A DNA stretch of 64,000 nt from NCBI RefSeq assembly GCF_030272895.1, contig NZ_JALRNF010000022.1, positions 1-64,000 on the forward strand, read 5' to 3'. The stretch comes from Pseudomonas sp. BGr12. Its GTDB lineage: Bacteria; Pseudomonadota; Gammaproteobacteria; Pseudomonadales; Pseudomonadaceae. The notes beneath the pieces were generated by a model. The model saw only the letters and a list, made by a program, of their open reading frames with translations, searched no databases and was not told the origin of the DNA. The stretch's first letter is position 1. Every line of letters starts with the position of its first letter. Both the position numbers and the translations under genes were made by a program. Positions 17,013 to 26,004 of this stretch are shown in pieces.

Positions 17013-17078
17013 GCACCGCCACGGCGCCGTACGAGCGAGGCGGTGCAGGCGGTTGCGCCGTGCTGGTGCGCAACCGCC
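17013..17078. terminator. Two hairpins downstream of cycA
   Basis: GGCGGTTGCGC/GCGCAACCGCC (17048-17058 and 17068-17078) is an 11-bp stem with a 9-nt loop immediately after the cycA stop. GCACCGCC/GGCGGTGC (17013-17020 and 17039-17046) follows. On the minus strand a short TTT lies after the second stem. They likely terminate cycA, and the first overlaps the candidate NtrC site. Confidence 0.55.
17055..17069. promoter_or_regulatory. Candidate NtrC-binding site
   Basis: GCGCCGTGCTGGTGC matches the NtrC pattern GCACC-N5-GGTGC with one mismatch. Its centre is about 130 bp upstream of the predicted sigma-54 transcription start, a normal enhancer distance. It sits inside the stem-loop after cycA, so the palindrome alone could explain it. 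Confidence 0.4.
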
Positions 17079-17083
17079 GAGGG

Positions 17084-18499
17084 TCAGGCCTGTTGCGCGG
17101 CCGCCTGCTGGCGATTGCGGCGCACGAACTGGTAGGTCACCGCCAGCAGCACGAACCACAGGGGGGTGACGATCAGCGCCTGGCGGGTGTCGCTTTCCAG
17201 GCTCAGCAGCACCAGGATACCGGCGAAGAACACCAGGCACGCCACTGCCATGAAGCGTCCGCCGGGCATCTTGTACTTCGACGCCAGGTGCAGGGTGGCG
17301 CGTTGCTTGCGGTAGCTCAGGTACGACAGCAGGATCAGGGTCCAGACGAACATGAACAGGATCGCCGATACCGTGGTCACCAGGGTGAAGGCTTCGATCA
17401 GGTCGGGGATCAGGTACATCAGCGCCGCGCCCAGCAGCAGGCAGGTGCAGGAGAAGTACAGGCCGTTGGCCGGCACCGAGCGGCTGGACAGTTGTTCGAA
17501 GCTGCGCGGCGCATCGCCCTGCTGGGCCAGGCCGAAGAGCATGCGGCTGGTGGAGAACACGCCGCTGTTGGCCGAGGACGCCGCCGAGGTCAGCACCACG
17601 AAGTTGATGATGCTCGCCGCCGCCGGCAGGCCGGCCAGCACGAACAGCTCAACGAACGGGCTCTTGCCCGGCACCACGTCGCGCCACGGGGTCACTGCCA
17701 TGATGGTGATCAGCGCCAGCACGTAGAACACGATGATCCGCACCGGGATCGAGTTGATCGCCCGCGGCAGGGTGCGCTCGGGGTTCTTGGCTTCGGCGGC
17801 GGTGGTGCCCACCAGCTCGATGCCGACGAAGGCGAACACGGCGATCTGGAAACCGGCGAAGAAGCCCATCAGGCCATGGGGGAACATGCCGTCATCATTC
17901 CACAGGTTGGCCAGGCTCGCGGTACGTCCGGCCGGCGATTCGAAACCGGAGAGGACCATGTACAGGCCGGTGCCGACCAGGGCGAGGATGGCGACGATCT
18001 TGATCATCGCGAACCAGAATTCGATCTCGCCGAACAGCTTCACCGTGATCAGGTTCAGCGACAGCAGCAGGCCGACACAGGCCAGCGCTGGCGCCCATTG
18101 TGGCAGGTCGGGGAACCAGAACTGCGAGTAGGCGGAAATGGCGATGACGTCGGCGATGCCGGTGATGATCCAGCAGAACCAGTAGGTCCAGCCGGTGAAG
18201 TAACCGGCCCAGGGGCCGAGCAGGTCGGCGGAGAAATCGATGAACGACTTGTACGCCAGGTTCGACAGCAGCAACTCGCCCATGGCGCGCATGACGAAGA
18301 ACAGCATGAAGCCGATGATCATGTAGACGAAGATGATCGAAGGGCCGGCAAGGCTGATGGTCTTGCCCGAGCCCATGAACAGCCCGGTACCGATGGCGCC
18401 GCCGATGGCGATCAACTGGATGTGGCGGTTGGAGAGGTTGCGTTGCAGGTGTTCATGGTCGTCGGGCGTGGGGTGTTGCGGTGACAGGTTCGCGGTCAT
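17084..18499 (-). CDS. cycA: Amino-acid permease, CycA-type (D-Ala/D-Ser/Gly)
   Basis: A 471-residue APC-superfamily permease with about 12 transmembrane helices. The N-terminal substrate-site motif IAIGGAIGTGLFMGSGKTIS is followed by the amino-acid-permease block GWTYWFCWIITGIADVIAIS. Overall similarity to E. coli CycA (470 residues) is strong, suggesting uptake of D-alanine, D-serine and glycine by proton symport. Related GABA or proline permeases are the alternative. It is monocistronic, read toward the urt promoter region. Confidence 0.85.
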   Translation of the reverse strand: MTANLSPQHPTPDDHEHLQRNLSNRHIQLIAIGGAIGTGLFMGSGKTISLAGPSIIFVYMIIGFMLFFVMRAMGELLLSNLAYKSFIDFSADLLGPWAGYFTGWTYWFCWIITGIADVIAISAYSQFWFPDLPQWAPALACVGLLLSLNLITVKLFGEIEFWFAMIKIVAILALVGTGLYMVLSGFESPAGRTASLANLWNDDGMFPHGLMGFFAGFQIAVFAFVGIELVGTTAAEAKNPERTLPRAINSIPVRIIVFYVLALITIMAVTPWRDVVPGKSPFVELFVLAGLPAAASIINFVVLTSAASSANSGVFSTSRMLFGLAQQGDAPRSFEQLSSRSVPANGLYFSCTCLLLGAALMYLIPDLIEAFTLVTTVSAILFMFVWTLILLSYLSYRKQRATLHLASKYKMPGGRFMAVACLVFFAGILVLLSLESDTRQALIVTPLWFVLLAVTYQFVRRNRQQAAAQQA

Positions 18500-18608
18500 G
18501 GGCAGGCATTCCGTACAGGGCGATTCTCTTGTGCGCCCTAGGCTAACACGCGGCTTTGCGGCGCAGCCGCGACAATACGTCTCAAGACCAAAGCCTGCTT
18601 GCGTAGTG

Positions 18609-19619
18609 TCAGCGCTTGCGCATCAGGCCGATGAAGAACACGCCACCGATGGCGGCGGTGGCGATGCCGATCGGCAGGTCTTCGGGTGAAATCAAGGTGC
18701 GCGCGGCCACATCGACCCAGATCAGGAACAGGCTGCCCACCAGCAGGCACACGGGCAGCAGGCGCGTATGTTCGGCGCCGACCAGACGCCGGGCGATGTG
18801 CGGCACCATCAGGCCGACGAAACCGATCGAGCCACTGATCGCCACCAGCACGCCGGTCAGCAGCGAGCAGATCAGGAACGCCACCAGCCGCACCGAGCGG
18901 GCATTCAGGCCGAGGGTCACGGCGGTCTGTTCACCGGCCATCAGCGCATTGAGAGCGCGGGCCATGCCCAGCAACAGGGTCAGCCCCAGCAGCACACTGA
19001 TCGCCGGGATCGGCAGCAGCTCCCAGCGGGCCAGGCCCAGGCCACCGAGCATCCAGAACATCACCGCGGAGCTGGCGCGGTGATCGCCGAGAAACAGCAG
19101 CAGGTTGGCAATCGCCATCATCACAAAGGCCACCGCCACGCCGCACAGCAGCAGCCGGTCGCTGTCCAGACGGCCATGACGGCTGGCGATGGCCAGCACC
19201 AGCAGCATGCTGCACAGGGCGCCGATAAAGGCGGCCAGGGGCAAGGTCAACACCCCGAGCAGTTCGCCGATATGCAGCACCACCAGCACCGCGCCGAGGG
19301 TGGCGCCGGAGGTCACGCCGAGCAGGTGCGGATCGGCCAGGGGGTTGCGGGTGACGGCCTGCAGTACCGCGCCGATCATCGCCAGGCCACCGCCGACCAG
19401 CGCCGCCAGCAGCATGCGCGGTACCCGGATGAGCCAGACGATGTGTTCCTGGCCGGTGGTCCAGGCGGGTACCTCAGGGGCGATGCCGAACAGTTTGTAC
19501 AGCAGCACCCGCCACACCACCTCGACCGGCACCGGCGCGGCACCGAAACCCAGCGACACCACGCAGGACACCAGCAACAGGCCAGTCAGGGCGAGCAACA
19601 GCAGGCGATAGCGATTCAT
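18609..19619 (-). CDS. FecCD-family ABC transporter permease
   Basis: A 336-residue permease of the BtuC/FecCD/FhuB class with about ten helices. Hallmarks are RVPRMLLAALVGGGLAMIGA, then AVTRNPLADPHLLGVTSGAT and the C-terminal ISGSIGFVGLMVPHIARRLV. The start overlaps the binding-protein stop as ATGA. As a homodimer it should pass a metal chelate or corrinoid from the periplasm to the cytoplasm. Confidence 0.9.
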   Translation of the reverse strand: MNRYRLLLLALTGLLLVSCVVSLGFGAAPVPVEVVWRVLLYKLFGIAPEVPAWTTGQEHIVWLIRVPRMLLAALVGGGLAMIGAVLQAVTRNPLADPHLLGVTSGATLGAVLVVLHIGELLGVLTLPLAAFIGALCSMLLVLAIASRHGRLDSDRLLLCGVAVAFVMMAIANLLLFLGDHRASSAVMFWMLGGLGLARWELLPIPAISVLLGLTLLLGMARALNALMAGEQTAVTLGLNARSVRLVAFLICSLLTGVLVAISGSIGFVGLMVPHIARRLVGAEHTRLLPVCLLVGSLFLIWVDVAARTLISPEDLPIGIATAAIGGVFFIGLMRKR

Positions 19620-20563
19620 GCGCCGTGCAGTCCGGCGGCGATGGCTTCGATCGCCTCGACGTTTTCCAGGCTCGGCGTGGCGGCCACATAGGGGATCACC
19701 ACGAAACGCTTGTCACGGATCGCCGCTACCGACTGCAGGGCCGGGTGCTGTTCGAGGAACGCTTGTTTCTGCGCCGCGCTGACCTCGCCATAGTCGACGA
19801 TGACGATCAGCTCGGGGTTGCGCTCGACCACGCTTTCCCAGTTGACCCGGGTCCAGCTGGCCTCGATATCGTCCAGCACATTGCGCCCGCCGGCGGCTTC
19901 GATCAGCGCCTGGGGCATGCCCAGGCGGCCGGAGGTCATGGCCCGGTCCTCGCCGCTGTCATACAAGAACACCCGTGGACGCTGCGCGGGCAACTGTTGT
20001 TGCACGGCGTCGACCCGCTGCTGCATCTGCCCGATCAATTGCTCGGCGCGCTCCTGCACATCGAAGATCCGGCCCAGGTTGCGCAGGTCGTTGTAGGTGT
20101 CGTCGAGGCTGGCGGCCGGGCGTTTCATGACAAAGGCGCAGGACTCGGTCAACTCGTACACCGGGATGCCCAGGGGCGCCAGGCTCTGCGGGGTCAGGTC
20201 GCCGCCGATGCGCATGCCGTAGTCCCAGCCGGCGAAGAAGAAATCGACGTTTGCAACGAGCAGGGTTTCCACCGACGGGTACTTGCTGGCCAGCTCCGGC
20301 AGGCCGTCGAGTTCCTTGCGCAGTTCAGGCGTGACGGCCTTCCAGCCGCTCACGCCGCTGTAGCCGACCATGCGCGGGCGCAGGCCGAGGGCGAGCATCA
20401 TCTGGGTCATGTTGATGTCGTGGCTCAGGGCACGCTCCGGGGCCTTGTTGAAGGTCACCTGGCGGTTGCAGCTCTGCACGGTCAACGGGTACTGGCTGGC
20501 CTGGGCGAAGGCACTGGCGCTGGCCAGCAGGCCCAGGACGAGAAGCAGGGTGGTTCGAATCAT
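19616..20563 (-). CDS. ABC transporter substrate-binding protein (FepB/BtuF class)
   Basis: A 315-residue periplasmic protein with a Sec signal peptide (cleavage near ASAFA-QA). The class III binding-protein fold shows MMLALGLRPRMVGYSGVSGW, DLRNLGRIFDVQERAEQLIG with a long backbone helix, and NPELIVIVDYG. It is not a lipoprotein. The family carries ferric siderophores, haem or vitamin B12, and the ligand here is undetermined. It is translationally coupled to both neighbours. The position next to a copper receptor raises the possibility of a copper complex. Confidence 0.87.
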   Translation of the reverse strand: MIRTTLLLVLGLLASASAFAQASQYPLTVQSCNRQVTFNKAPERALSHDINMTQMMLALGLRPRMVGYSGVSGWKAVTPELRKELDGLPELASKYPSVETLLVANVDFFFAGWDYGMRIGGDLTPQSLAPLGIPVYELTESCAFVMKRPAASLDDTYNDLRNLGRIFDVQERAEQLIGQMQQRVDAVQQQLPAQRPRVFLYDSGEDRAMTSGRLGMPQALIEAAGGRNVLDDIEASWTRVNWESVVERNPELIVIVDYGEVSAAQKQAFLEQHPALQSVAAIRDKRFVVIPYVAATPSLENVEAIEAIAAGLHGA

Positions 20564-21348
20564 CGCTGGGTTATCCAGGTAAGGCGTGGGTGGTCGGCCA
20601 GGGGGTGACGGTCGATCAGCGCCTGCACGCCGAAGACCTCATGCAGCAGCTCGACCGTGAGCACTTCACCCGGCGTACCGCTGGCCACGATGCGACCGTG
20701 GTCCAGCACATACAGGCGATCGCAGAAGGCAGCGGCCAGGTTCAGGTCATGGATGCTGGCCAGGGTGCCGATGCCCAGGCGTCGGACCTGCTGCAGCAGC
20801 TCCAGCTGGTAGCGTGGATCGAGGTGGTTGGTCGGCTCGTCGAGGATCAGCAATTGCGGTTGCTGGACCAGGGCACGGGCGAGGATCACCCGCTGCTTTT
20901 CACCGCCCGAGAGGCTGGCGAAGGCATGCGCGTCGAACCCGGCCAGGCCCACGGCGTGCAAGGCCTCCCGAACCAGGCGGCGATCCTCCGGGTTGTCGCC
21001 ATCGAACAGGCCTTTGTGCGGGGTGCGGCCCATGGCGACCACTTCCTCGACATTCAGGCCGAAGGCATCGGGAAATTCCTGCAGGACCACGGCGATGCGC
21101 TGGGCACACCAGCGTGGCGACTGTTTCCACAGATCGTGTTCATCCAGGCGCACCTGGCCGCGCTCCGGCTTGTTGAAGCGGTAGGCGCAGCGCAGCAGGC
21201 TGGTCTTGCCACTGCCATTGGGGCCGATCAGGCCGACGAACTCCCCGGCGCCGACCCTGAGATCGACGTCGCGCAGCTGGAACTGATGGTGACAATGGCC
21301 GTGGCCCAAGGGCGACCAGTGCAGGCCGCTGATACTCAGGGTGCTCAT
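20560..21348 (-). CDS. ABC transporter ATP-binding protein (FepC/BtuD class)
   Basis: A 262-residue ATPase. Walker A is GPNGSGKTSLLRC, the signature LSGGEKQRVILARAL, Walker B LLILDEPTNHLD, and the H-loop ASIHDLNLAA. An unusual His/Cys cluster, HGHCHHQ, lies at about residues 15-22 ahead of the core and could bind metal or be incidental. It is first in a three-gene operon (ATPase, binding protein, permease) with 4-bp overlaps. The promoter gap contains a REP pair. Confidence 0.9.
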   Translation of the reverse strand: MSTLSISGLHWSPLGHGHCHHQFQLRDVDLRVGAGEFVGLIGPNGSGKTSLLRCAYRFNKPERGQVRLDEHDLWKQSPRWCAQRIAVVLQEFPDAFGLNVEEVVAMGRTPHKGLFDGDNPEDRRLVREALHAVGLAGFDAHAFASLSGGEKQRVILARALVQQPQLLILDEPTNHLDPRYQLELLQQVRRLGIGTLASIHDLNLAAAFCDRLYVLDHGRIVASGTPGEVLTVELLHEVFGVQALIDRHPLADHPRLTWITQR

Positions 21349-21406
21349 GGCGATCCTGTCGAGAACGGGTGGCTATGGTAGCGGATTTGCGGGGGCAACT
21401 GTCCTC

Positions 21407-21479
21407 GGTGGGAGCGGGCTTGCCCCGCGATTGCGGTGTGACAGACAAGCCACAATCGCGGGGCAAGCCCGCTCCCACA
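21407..21479. repeat. Inverted REP pair
   Basis: GGAGCGGGCTTGCCCCGCGA within 21407-21431 and its inverse within 21455-21479, separated by 23 bp. It lies between the PepSY gene and the ABC operon, so it may either separate the two transcripts or simply stabilise a common one. Confidence 0.8.
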
Positions 21480-21485
21480 CGGCGA

Positions 21486-22847
21486 TCAGGCGGTTTTCAG
21501 TTTCCGTGACAACAGGCCCCAATCCAGCACCCAAACCGCCAGCAACGAGACCCCCACCAGCGGAAACGCCACGCCCAGCCCCACCATGATCACGATCGCT
21601 GTCTTCCACTTCGGCAGGTCATGACGCAGCGGCGGCACCCCCAGGCTGCCCTGTGGACGCCGTTTCCACCACATCACCAGGCCACTCACCGAGCCCAGCA
21701 GGATCATCAGGCACACCAGCAGGATGATGATCTGGTTCAGTGGCCCGAACATCTTGCCTTCATGCAGCATCACCCCCACTTCCGTGGCGCGGGCGACGCC
21801 GTTGTAGTCTTGCCAGCGCACATCCACCAGGATCTTGCCGCTGTACTGGTCGACATGCAGGGTGGCGTCGTTGCGCGGGTCGTCGGCGAACACGGCGATG
21901 GTGTACACGCCGTCGGCGCGGGTGGGCAGGGTGATGCTGTAGCCGGGCTCGACCGTGTTGCTGGCGGCCAGGTCCTGGACCTGCTGCAGGCTGACCTGCG
22001 GCGCGGCCGGGGCGCTCGATCCCATGTTGTGGCCCGCATGTTCGGCGTGGGCGCCGGACTGCGGCATCGGCGTGTTTTCCATGGCCCAGGGCACGGTCTG
22101 GCGGGTCGCGCTGTTGAGCTCACGGGCCTGCTGGTCGGACTTGGGCACATCATTCCACATGCTCGCCGGGAAGCTGTTCCAGACATCGGCGTAATGCTTG
22201 CCCCAGAAGCCGGTCCAGGTCATGCCGCTGAGCAGCATCAACAGCAACAGGGCCGAGCCCCAGAAGCCGGTGACCGCGTGCAGGTCGCGCCACAGCAGGC
22301 GCCCGCGGGCATTCAGGCGCGGCCAGAGTACCCCCGCCGAGCGCGCACCGCGTGGCCACCACAGGTACAGGCCGGAGACTACCAGCACCACGCCCCAGCC
22401 AGCCGCCAGTTCCACCAGGCGGTCACCGACGGTGCCGATCATCAGCTCGCCATGCAGGGCGCGGGCGACGGCTTGCAGGTTGGCCTTCGCATCCTGCTCG
22501 CCCAGCACCCGGCCGTCGTAGGGGTTGATGAACACATTCAGCTCGCGACCGCTATCCTGGACCACGAATTGCGCGCTACGGTCCGCGCTGGCGGCGGGCA
22601 GGTACTGGCTCACCTGCCCCTTGGGATAGGCCTCGCGCACCTGGTGCAGCAGGTGGTCGGCGCTCTGTCGATGATGCCCGGCCTCGACCACCATCAGGTC
22701 GCGGTAGAGCAGTGGATCGAGTTGCGGCTTGAACAGGTAGATGATCCCGGTGATCGCCAGCAGGATCATGAACGGGGCGACGAACAGCCCCGCATAAAAG
22801 TGCCAACGCCAGGCCAGGTTGTAGAAGGATATCTTCGGTGTGCTCAT
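21486..22847 (-). CDS. PepSY-domain membrane protein (PiuB-like)
   Basis: A 453-residue inner-membrane protein with about four transmembrane helices and PepSY domains in the periplasmic loops. The N-terminal WRWHFYAGLFVAPFMILLAI and the later DLHAVTGFWGSALLLLML are the His-bearing helices typical of the PiuB/PepSY_TM family, some members of which reduce metals bound to siderophores. A His/Met-rich loop (HAEHAGHNM, about residues 265-275) fits copper handling. I chose the ATG at 22847 (GGGAG upstream) over one seven codons earlier. It follows oprC. Confidence 0.85.
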   Translation of the reverse strand: MSTPKISFYNLAWRWHFYAGLFVAPFMILLAITGIIYLFKPQLDPLLYRDLMVVEAGHHRQSADHLLHQVREAYPKGQVSQYLPAASADRSAQFVVQDSGRELNVFINPYDGRVLGEQDAKANLQAVARALHGELMIGTVGDRLVELAAGWGVVLVVSGLYLWWPRGARSAGVLWPRLNARGRLLWRDLHAVTGFWGSALLLLMLLSGMTWTGFWGKHYADVWNSFPASMWNDVPKSDQQARELNSATRQTVPWAMENTPMPQSGAHAEHAGHNMGSSAPAAPQVSLQQVQDLAASNTVEPGYSITLPTRADGVYTIAVFADDPRNDATLHVDQYSGKILVDVRWQDYNGVARATEVGVMLHEGKMFGPLNQIIILLVCLMILLGSVSGLVMWWKRRPQGSLGVPPLRHDLPKWKTAIVIMVGLGVAFPLVGVSLLAVWVLDWGLLSRKLKTA

Positions 22848-22905
22848 GGTGTGCTCCCATGTTGCCAAAGTAAGGTGCGATCGCTGATCGCACCCAGGGG
22901 GTGGA

Positions 22906-24972
22906 TCAGAAATTCAGGTCGACCTTGGTCCAGAGCGTGCGCCCCGGCTCGTTGATCGCTTGTGGATCACTGGCCGGGTAACCGAAGCCAGCGTTGCCCG
23001 CCAGGTTCAGGTGCTCGGCATAGGCCTTGTCGAACAGGTTGTCGATTCCGGCACTGAGCTTGAGGTGCTGGCTGACCCGGTAGCTGCCATTGAGCGAGAA
23101 CACCCCGAAGCCTGAACTTTTCTCGTAGTCCTTGCCGACCACATTGCCGTAGCCCTCGGCGATACGGTTCTGCGCGGCCACCACCCGCCACAGCGCGCCG
23201 GCACTCCAGTCGTCGCGGCTGTAGGTCAGGCCCAGGCGGCTTTCCAGGGGCGGCATCTGTGGAAGCGCTTTGCCATCACTGCTGTTCTTGCCCCAAGCGT
23301 AGGCCAGGGTCGCGTCGGCTTTCCAGTTCGGGGTCAGGTTGTAGGCGGCGCCCAGTTCGCCGCCCATGATCCGGGCGTCGATGTTCTGCGCCCGGGAGCT
23401 GCTCATGCCCATCATCCCGCTGTTGTAGTCGAACAGGATGTAGTCGCGGATCTGCCCGACATAGCCCGAGGCCCAGGCCTGCAGGTCATCGGTCTGGTAC
23501 TGGATACCGAAATCGATCTGGGTGGTTTTCTCCGGCTTGATGCTGTCGAAGGCGTTGACCGAGCCCGCCGGGCCGGACTTGGGCGAGAACAGCTCCCAGT
23601 AGTCCGGAAAGCGCTGGACGTGCCCCACGCCGATGTAGGTGGTGGCGGGCATCTCGACCAGGTCGTGCTCGTAGCGGACGAAGCCGCTGGGCAGGGTATC
23701 GGCGCGGGTATCGCCGTTGGTGGGGCTGGTGGCGCGGTAGTCCTTGGCCGAGGCGCGGTCGAGGCGGGCGCCGCTGATCAGCCGGTCCTGGTCGGCGGCG
23801 TACCAGGTCAGCTCACCGAACACACCGTAGTTGTGGAAGTCCGCGTCCTTGGTCCAGGGCATCTCTTTGTGCACATCGATACCCATGCCGCCCCGCTTGC
23901 GGTGTTCGTTGGTCTGCGCATCGACACCGGCGATCAGTTGCAGCTCGCTCCAGCGCCAGGTGCCCTTGACCCGGCCACCGAGGGTGCGGCGGTCGACGTT
24001 GCTGACCATGGGCATGCCCATCATGCCCATGCCCGAGGGCGTGCGCAGGCTGTAGTTGTCCATCACGTGGTCGGCGTAGTTGTAGTAGACCTGGGCTTCG
24101 AGCGAGTCCCAGACCTCGCCGATGCTGGACTTTTCGAAGCGCAGGCCCAGGCTTTCGCGCTTGAACTGCGAACCGTCCATGCCGCGTCCGGCGGAGCGGG
24201 CTTCACCATCACCCTTGCCGGCGGTGAGTTCCACCAGGGTGTCGGCATCCGGCGTCCAGCCCAGGGCCACGTCGCCGTTCCATTTGTCCCAGCGCGACGG
24301 CACGGTGTCGCCGTTGCCGTCCTCGTAGTCGTCGGAATGCGACTGGTTGCCGACAAAGCGCGCGTAGCCCAGCTGGTTGCCCGCCGCCGTGTCGATCAGC
24401 TTGTCGAAGCGGCCGTTGGAGCCGGCCAGCAGGCTGGCATTGACGCGGCTGCCGAGCTCGCCGAATTTTTCCGGGTCGCGGTCGAAACGAATGGTCCCGG
24501 CGGAAGCACCCGGGCCCCAGATCACGCTTTGCGGGCCTTTGATCACGGTCAGGCGGTCATAGGTTTCCGGCGAGATATACGAGGTCGGTGCATCCATGCG
24601 GCTGGGGCAGGCGCCCAGCATCACGCCACCGTTGGTGAGGATGTTCAGGCGCGAGCCGAACATGCCGCGCAGTACCGGATCACCATTGGTGCCGCCGGCG
24701 CGGATCGCCGAGAAGCCGGGAATGGTCTTGAGGTAGTCGGCACCGTCGCTGGCTGGCACCGGCTGGCGCGGCTCCTTGGGGTTGGTGACGATGGTCAGGG
24801 GTGAGCTGGGGGCCACGGCGGTGATGACCGTCGGGCTCAGTTCGTTGTGCTCGTGCAGGGGCACGTCACCCTGCGCGCTGGCGGCCATGGCCAGGGGGCT
24901 GAGCAGGGTACCGCAGAGCGCGGCGAGGGTCCCTTGTTGGGACAGGCGAAAAACAGCGGTGCAGCCGGACAT
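22906..24972 (-). CDS. oprC: TonB-dependent copper receptor OprC
   Basis: A 688-residue outer-membrane receptor matching P. aeruginosa OprC closely. A signal peptide ends near AMA-AS, and a TonB box region SPTVITAVAP lies at 46-55. The plug contains VLRGMFGSRLNILTNGGVML, and a 22-stranded barrel ends in the aromatic KVDLNF. The copper ligands reported for OprC are conserved: Cys122 and Met126 in ACPSRM (C-x3-M), and His302 and Met304 in DHVM (H-x-M). A Met-rich loop, GMGMMGMPM, follows at 314-322. It sits in the copper block with PCu(A)C. Confidence 0.95.
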   Translation of the reverse strand: MSGCTAVFRLSQQGTLAALCGTLLSPLAMAASAQGDVPLHEHNELSPTVITAVAPSSPLTIVTNPKEPRQPVPASDGADYLKTIPGFSAIRAGGTNGDPVLRGMFGSRLNILTNGGVMLGACPSRMDAPTSYISPETYDRLTVIKGPQSVIWGPGASAGTIRFDRDPEKFGELGSRVNASLLAGSNGRFDKLIDTAAGNQLGYARFVGNQSHSDDYEDGNGDTVPSRWDKWNGDVALGWTPDADTLVELTAGKGDGEARSAGRGMDGSQFKRESLGLRFEKSSIGEVWDSLEAQVYYNYADHVMDNYSLRTPSGMGMMGMPMVSNVDRRTLGGRVKGTWRWSELQLIAGVDAQTNEHRKRGGMGIDVHKEMPWTKDADFHNYGVFGELTWYAADQDRLISGARLDRASAKDYRATSPTNGDTRADTLPSGFVRYEHDLVEMPATTYIGVGHVQRFPDYWELFSPKSGPAGSVNAFDSIKPEKTTQIDFGIQYQTDDLQAWASGYVGQIRDYILFDYNSGMMGMSSSRAQNIDARIMGGELGAAYNLTPNWKADATLAYAWGKNSSDGKALPQMPPLESRLGLTYSRDDWSAGALWRVVAAQNRIAEGYGNVVGKDYEKSSGFGVFSLNGSYRVSQHLKLSAGIDNLFDKAYAEHLNLAGNAGFGYPASDPQAINEPGRTLWTKVDLNF

Positions 24973-25052
24973 AGTGATTCCAACATCGATCAGTCATGGG
25001 GGCACGCAAGGTCCGCGGCGAGAGGCCGGACGCTTGTGCGCGAAAGGTGTTT

Positions 25053-25469
25053 TCAGACGACGATGAAGGACGGCGGTGCGCGGGGCCTGGCCCCGGGGAA
25101 GACGGTGTGCCGCGCATGCCCCCGGTGCGGCGGGACAAGCAGCGGGCTGCCGGTGGGAAGGGTATCGGTAGTGAGCAGGCTCAGGGCCTGGGGCAATGCC
25201 GGGCAGTGGAAGAACAGGCTGCAATAGCCACACTTCTCCCAGACCATGCTCAGGGAAGGACTGCTGTCGTGGTGGCTGTCACCGTGGCAGTCGGCAGCGC
25301 CATCCATGCTCATGCCTGCCGGCATGGCACGGTGATCCATCGGCATCGACTGGGAAACCAGTGGGCCGATAAAGATCATCAACATGGCGAACAGGCTCAG
25401 CCAGCTGCCGCGCACCCTTTTTCTGTCAGGGCGGGCGGGACGGGCGAGGCTGCTGCGGACGATGCTCAT
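25053..25469 (-). CDS. DUF2946 family protein
   Basis: A 138-residue protein with one hydrophobic N-terminal segment (about 22-40). A Met/His-rich stretch, MPMDHRAMPAGMSMDG, is followed by the DUF2946 cysteine motif EKCGYCSLFFHCP and an Arg/His/Pro-rich tail. The family is found beside copper receptors and PCu(A)C proteins and is thought to handle copper, but no activity is known. It starts 20 bp after the PCu(A)C gene. Confidence 0.8.
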   Translation of the reverse strand: MSIVRSSLARPARPDRKRVRGSWLSLFAMLMIFIGPLVSQSMPMDHRAMPAGMSMDGAADCHGDSHHDSSPSLSMVWEKCGYCSLFFHCPALPQALSLLTTDTLPTGSPLLVPPHRGHARHTVFPGARPRAPPSFIVV

Positions 25470-25488
25470 GGCGAGCCGCGCTCAGCGG

Positions 25489-25959
25489 TCAGTGCGTGTG
25501 GGCCGTATCGTCGGGCGCCTGCTTCTGCACCGCGACTTCCACGGTGATGTCGCCGGCCTTCTGGAAGTGCAGGGTCAGCGGGAAGTGCTTGCCGTCGCTG
25601 AGCAGGCTGCGGTCCTTGGGCTGCATCAGCATTACGTGGTAGGCGCCCGGGGCGAATACCAGCTCCTTGCCGGCAGGTACCTCGACGCTCTGCACCTGCT
25701 GCATCTTCATCAGCCCGTCCTTGTGCACATGCTCGTGCAACTGCGCGTTGTCGCTGATCGGGCTGTCGACGCCGAGCAAGGTGTCGGCACTGCTGCCGTT
25801 GTTGTGAACGATGAAGTAGGCGGCCACGTTAGGGGCGTTGGGCGGCAATTCCTGCGACCACGGATGAGCGATGTGCAGGTCGCCCTTGGTGTATTCGTGG
25901 GCGTTGGCAAAGGTCGCCGGCAGCAACAGGGCAGCCAGCAGCAGGGCGTTCTTGAGCAT
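25489..25959 (-). CDS. Periplasmic copper chaperone PCu(A)C
   Basis: A 156-residue exported protein with signal peptide (about 1-20, ATFANA) and the full Cu(I)-binding signature H-x10-M-x21-H-x-M at His75, Met86, His108 and Met110. The C terminus is His-rich (DTAHTH). PCu(A)C proteins deliver Cu(I) to the CuA site of cytochrome oxidase, often with Sco. Here its place between two DUF2946 genes and upstream of oprC suggests a role in copper uptake or periplasmic transfer. Confidence 0.93.
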   Translation of the reverse strand: MLKNALLLAALLLPATFANAHEYTKGDLHIAHPWSQELPPNAPNVAAYFIVHNNGSSADTLLGVDSPISDNAQLHEHVHKDGLMKMQQVQSVEVPAGKELVFAPGAYHVMLMQPKDRSLLSDGKHFPLTLHFQKAGDITVEVAVQKQAPDDTAHTH

Positions 25960-26004
25960 GGTGATTCTCCAGTCGAATTCAGGGTCGCAGATTGCGCAGT
26001 GAAG

